A DNA stretch of 64,000 nt from Streptomyces sp. XM4193 (GTDB lineage: Bacteria; Actinomycetota; Actinomycetes; Streptomycetales; Streptomycetaceae), in NCBI RefSeq assembly GCF_023072595.1, contig NZ_JALLGK010000010.1, positions 1 to 64,000 on the forward strand. Direction: 5' to 3'. Below the pieces are notes generated by a model. That model did no database searches. It worked only from the letters and a program-made list of their open reading frames with translations, and had not been told where the DNA came from. A program made the translations under genes and the position numbers. Below are positions 60,878 to 64,000 of the stretch, one piece after another (the stretch's first letter is position 1; each line of letters opens with the position of its first letter).

Positions 60878-63654
60878 TCGGCGGCCTCCCTGGCGCTGGT
60901 GGAGCTGTCGGTTGCGGCTGGAGTCCCGGTTGCGGCTGGGGTCCCGGTCGAGGCTGCGGGCCCGGCGGCAGTGGCGGTCGGCGCTGCGCCTGCCGTCGAG
61001 GCGCCCGGCGCCGAGCCGCCCGGCGCCGAGCCGCTGTCCGTCCTGCCGCCGCCCGTGTCGTCACCGGAGGGGTCGTCGTCGGCAGGGTCGCCCTCCCGGG
61101 CGGCGCGGGCCTCCTCGGCGAGGTCGGCGTAGGTGAGCGGGCTGTCCCCGCCGGTGCGCAGGGTGAGCACCATCGTCATCCCGCCTCCCGGAGTGTCCTC
61201 CGCCTCAAGGCTGCCCCCCATGGCCTCCGCGAAGCCTCGGGCGACCGCGAGGCCCAGCCCCACGCCCGCGCCGCGCGGGGCGTCGCCGAGCCGTTGGAAC
61301 GGTTCGAAGATCCGCTCCTTCTCGCTGTCCGGCACTCCCGGGCCGCGGTCGGTGACCCTGATCTCCAGCCGGTCGCGCAGCACGCTGGCCGAGACCTTCA
61401 CCGGGGTCTGCGACGGGCTGTACTTGACCGCGTTCTCCACGATGTTGGCGACCGAGCGCTCCAGCAGCCCCGGGTCGACGGCGACCAGCGGCAGCCACTC
61501 GGGGATGTCCAGCCGCACGCTGCCCTCCGGCACTCCGCTCAGCGCCTTCGGCACGACCTCGTCGAGGTTGGTGCGGCGGATCAGCGGGGTGACGGTGCCG
61601 GTCTGGAGGCGGGACATGTCCAGCAGGTTTCCGACCAGGTGGTCGAGCCGGTCGGCGCCGTCCTCGATGGCCTCCAGCAGGTCCGCCTCGTCCTCCGGGG
61701 ACCAGGCGACGTCGTCCGAACGCAGCGAGGTCACCGCCGCCTTGATCGCCGCGAGGGGGGTGCGCAGATCGTGGCTGACGGCGGCCAGCAGCGCCGTACG
61801 GATGCGGTTGCCCTCGGCGAGTGTCCGCGCCTGATCGGCCTCGCGCTGGAGCCGCTGGCGGTCCAGTACGCCGACCGCCTGGGCTGCGAAGGCGGCGAGC
61901 ACCCGCCGGTCGGAGGCCGGCAGCACCCGCCCGGAGAGGACCAGCATCATCTGGTCGCCGACGGGCATGTCCGCCTCGCCGTCCTCGGGTCTGGTCAGCG
62001 GCTGCCCGCCGGCCGGTGTGCCGACGCTGCCCGCGCACGTCCACGGGCCGTGCTCCTCGGTGCGCTCCAGCAGCGCCACGGCCTCCATCGCGAAGGTCTC
62101 CTTGACCTGGCCGAGCAGCGCCTCCAGCGAGTCGCCGCCGCGCAGCACGCCGCCCGCGAGCATCGCCAGGATCTGCGATTCGGCACGCAGCCTCGCCGCC
62201 TGCCGGGCGCGGCGCAGCGCGAGGTTGACGACGAGCGCGACCGCCGCGGAGGCGACGAAGAAGCTCGCGATGGTGATGACGTTCTGCGACTCGGCGATGC
62301 GCCAGCTGTCGACCGGTTCGGCGAAGTAGTGGTGCAGCAGCGCCGAGCAGAGCGCGGCGGAGGCGAGCGCGGGCAGTACGCCGCCGAGGAAGCCGGCGAC
62401 CACCGAGACCGCCAGGAAGAGCAGCACGGTGTTGGTGAAGCCGACGGTCGGGTCGAGTTCGGTCAGCAGCAGGGTGAGCAGCAGCGGTACGGCGATCGCG
62501 ACGATCCAGCCGCTGAGGACGCGCGAGGTGCTGAGCAGCACCCCGTGGGCGACGGGCAGACCGCGGCCCTTGGCGACCTCCTCGTGCGTCACGATGTGCA
62601 CGTCCAGGTCCGGCCCGGACTCGCTGGCCACGGTCGCCCCGACACCGGGGCCGAAGATGTACTGCCAGCTCTTGCGCCGGCTCGAACCGAGCACGATCTG
62701 GGTGGCGTTGACACCTCGCGCGAAGTCCAGCAGCGCGGCCGGGATGTCGTCCCCGATGACGTGGTGGAAGGTGCCGCCGAAGTTCTCCACCAGGGTCCGC
62801 TGGAGCGCCAGCTCCTTCGGGGAGGCGGCGGTCAGCCCGTCGGAACGGGCGATGTAGACGGCCAGCAGCTCGCTGCCGGACGCCTTGGCCGCCATCCGCG
62901 CCGCCCGGCGGATGAGCGTGCGGCCCTCGGGCCCGCCGGTGAGCGCGATGACGATGCGCTCACGGGCCTGCCAGGTGGTGCGGATGGAGTGTTCGGAGCG
63001 GTACTGCTGGAGGTACTCGTCGGCGCGGTCGGCGGTCCACAGCAGCGCGAGCTCGCGCAGGGCGGTGAGGTTGCCGGGGCGGAAGTAGTTGGAGAGGGCG
63101 GCGTCGACCTTCTCCGGGCTGTAGACGTTGCCGTGCGCCATGCGGCGGCGCAGCGCCTGGGGCGTCATGTCGACGAGCTCGACCTGCTCCGCGCGGCGCA
63201 CCACCTCGTCGGGCACGCTCTCCGGTTCGCGGGCGCCGGTGATGGACTCCACGACGTCGCCGAGGGACTCCAGGTGCTGGATGTTCACCGTGGAGATCAC
63301 GTCGATGCCGGCCTCCAGCAGCTCCTCGATGTCCTGCCAGCGCTTCTCGTGCCGGGAGTCGGGGGCGTTGGTGTGGGCGAGTTCGTCGATCAGGACCACC
63401 GCGGGCGCGCGCCGCAGCACGGCGTCGGTGTCCATCTCGGCGCCCTCCGCGCCGCCCACCCGCGGCAGCACCTCCAGGCCGTCGAGCTGCGCCTCCGTAC
63501 GGGGACGTCCGTACGCCTCCACGCAGCCGACGACGACGTCCGTGCCCCTGGCCGCGCGGCGGTGTCCCTCGGAGAGCATGGCGTGGGTCTTGCCCACGCC
63601 GGGTGCCGCGCCGAGGTAGACGCGCAGCGTTCCGCGTTGTGCCATGTCGTCCAT
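60874..63654 (-). CDS. kdpD: KdpD-type sensor histidine kinase
   Basis: A 926-residue membrane kinase. The N-terminal KdpD domain has Walker A GAAPGVGKT (residues 15-23), then LIDELAHTNAP; a USP-like domain follows (RIVIALTGGPEGRTLIRRAARM). The membrane block has about four segments (GWIVAIAVPLLLTLLLTEL ... ASFFVASAAVALVVNLAL). After a GAF-like region comes the dimerisation helix with His628 (AVSHDLRTPLAAIK) and the ATPase domain: N box NIVENAVKYSP, G box DRGPGVPD and GVGLGLAVARGF. A Gly/Thr/Ala-rich tail of about 60 residues is atypical. ATG 63654 or ATG 63645 are both possible; upstream sequence lacks family character. It phosphorylates KdpE. Confidence 0.94.
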   Translation of the reverse strand: MDDMAQRGTLRVYLGAAPGVGKTHAMLSEGHRRAARGTDVVVGCVEAYGRPRTEAQLDGLEVLPRVGGAEGAEMDTDAVLRRAPAVVLIDELAHTNAPDSRHEKRWQDIEELLEAGIDVISTVNIQHLESLGDVVESITGAREPESVPDEVVRRAEQVELVDMTPQALRRRMAHGNVYSPEKVDAALSNYFRPGNLTALRELALLWTADRADEYLQQYRSEHSIRTTWQARERIVIALTGGPEGRTLIRRAARMAAKASGSELLAVYIARSDGLTAASPKELALQRTLVENFGGTFHHVIGDDIPAALLDFARGVNATQIVLGSSRRKSWQYIFGPGVGATVASESGPDLDVHIVTHEEVAKGRGLPVAHGVLLSTSRVLSGWIVAIAVPLLLTLLLTELDPTVGFTNTVLLFLAVSVVAGFLGGVLPALASAALCSALLHHYFAEPVDSWRIAESQNVITIASFFVASAAVALVVNLALRRARQAARLRAESQILAMLAGGVLRGGDSLEALLGQVKETFAMEAVALLERTEEHGPWTCAGSVGTPAGGQPLTRPEDGEADMPVGDQMMLVLSGRVLPASDRRVLAAFAAQAVGVLDRQRLQREADQARTLAEGNRIRTALLAAVSHDLRTPLAAIKAAVTSLRSDDVAWSPEDEADLLEAIEDGADRLDHLVGNLLDMSRLQTGTVTPLIRRTNLDEVVPKALSGVPEGSVRLDIPEWLPLVAVDPGLLERSVANIVENAVKYSPSQTPVKVSASVLRDRLEIRVTDRGPGVPDSEKERIFEPFQRLGDAPRGAGVGLGLAVARGFAEAMGGSLEAEDTPGGGMTMVLTLRTGGDSPLTYADLAEEARAAREGDPADDDPSGDDTGGGRTDSGSAPGGSAPGASTAGAAPTATAAGPAASTGTPAATGTPAATDSSTSAREAAE

Positions 63655-63827
63655 TCTCGGTGAAGCGGCGGACGATCGGCGCCGTTCACTTTCGGTGACC
63701 GGCGGCGACCGTGCGCACGAGGGGTCGGGGAGCGCGGGCGCCGTCCGATGCGGTGCGCGGGCAGGGGCGTTGTGGGCGGGGGCGTTTGCGGGCACGGGCG
63801 GTGCGGGCAGGGCGTTTGCGGCACGGC

Positions 63828-63867
63828 GAAGGGCCGCCTCCGGTACGGAAACCGGCGGCGGCCCTTC
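63828..63867 (-). terminator. Hairpin terminator between the right-edge gene and kdpD
   Basis: Arms GAAGGGCCGCC (63828-63838) and GGCGGCCCTTC (63857-63867), an 11-bp perfect repeat with an inner CCGG/CCGG pair. It lies 60 bp after the right-edge gene's stop and about 175 bp before kdpD. Confidence 0.8.
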
Positions 63868-63927
63868 GATGTCGAGCGGCCGGGCGACCGGGAGCCCCGA
63901 GGGGGCGTCCGGTCCGGGGCGAGGGGC

Positions 63928-64000
63928 TCAGCGGACCTCGGTGACCTCGGGGCCGCGCTGGAGCTTCTCGATGCCGCCGGCGAACCGGGAGCCCTGCTCG
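63928..64000 (-). CDS. C-terminal end of a gene entering from the right (DUF3710-like?)
   Basis: Only the last 23 codons and the TGA are present; the protein ends EQGSRFAGGIEKLQRGPEVTEVR-like. It cannot be identified from this alone. In Streptomyces, the gene beside OB-fold/DUF3159/Kdp genes is often a DUF3710 protein following dut, and the ending RGPEVTEVR looks compatible, so that is my guess. KdpC is unlikely because its C-terminus is different and a terminator separates this gene from kdpD. Confidence 0.45.
   Translation of the reverse strand, partial: EQGSRFAGGIEKLQRGPEVTEVR

Noticed and set aside
63928..64000. kdpC at the right edge
   Set aside because: The visible C-terminus does not look like KdpC, and a terminator lies between it and kdpD.

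Overview
The window is very GC-rich actinobacterial DNA, almost certainly from a Streptomyces. The codon use is strongly G/C-ending, and it carries a giant modular type I polyketide synthase (PKS), a secreted streptogrisin-type protease, and actinobacterial housekeeping synteny (paired TrkA proteins, a DUF3159 protein, an OB-fold protein, KdpDE).

Positions 1-37782, all on the minus strand, are one end of a polyene macrolide cluster. A GDP-mannose 4,6-dehydratase gene (36748-37782) is followed by a six-module PKS of about 9517 residues (7857-36410), then ten bases later by a second PKS gene that runs off the left edge (1-7846). Module composition reads: DH-KR (last polyene double bond); KR; methylmalonyl-specific AT with KR; KR; dead KR (ketone); KR; then DH-ER-KR at the start of the second protein. 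This is the order of modules 9-14 of NysI/AmphI in nystatin and amphotericin. The fully reducing module 15 is the nystatin pattern (C9 methylene), not the amphotericin one. The dehydratase belongs to mycosamine supply. Two 16-bp sites resembling the PimM/AmphRIV-type PAS-LuxR operator lie upstream of the PKS and of the dehydratase. Loading, early polyene, termination, glycosyltransferase, P450, transporter and regulator genes are outside the window.

Positions 38453-44533 and neighbours hold small catabolic or detoxification units. A TetR regulator, an amidase and its AtzG-like small partner are divergent from an MFS exporter and a metallo-beta-lactamase-fold hydrolase, across a promoter with a large inverted repeat. 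A TIM-barrel-like protein is divergent from a second TetR regulator over its own palindrome.

Positions 45586-50416 contain an SMI1/KNR4-type protein, a VapBC-like toxin-antitoxin pair, a TrmA/RlmD-type RNA methyltransferase and an NAD(P)-binding DUF2867-type protein. From about 50.5 to 52.7 kb there is a lower-GC, gene-poor island. It has a short HEAT-like protein, a small immunity-like protein and a decayed IS630-type transposase.

Positions 52743-64000 return to core-type sequence: a streptogrisin-family protease, a helix-turn-helix regulator, two TrkA-like potassium-channel regulators, a MalY/PatB-type PLP enzyme, a DUF3159 membrane protein, an OB-fold protein, KdpE and KdpD, and the last 23 codons of a gene entering from the right edge. 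No rRNA, tRNA or CRISPR array was seen.
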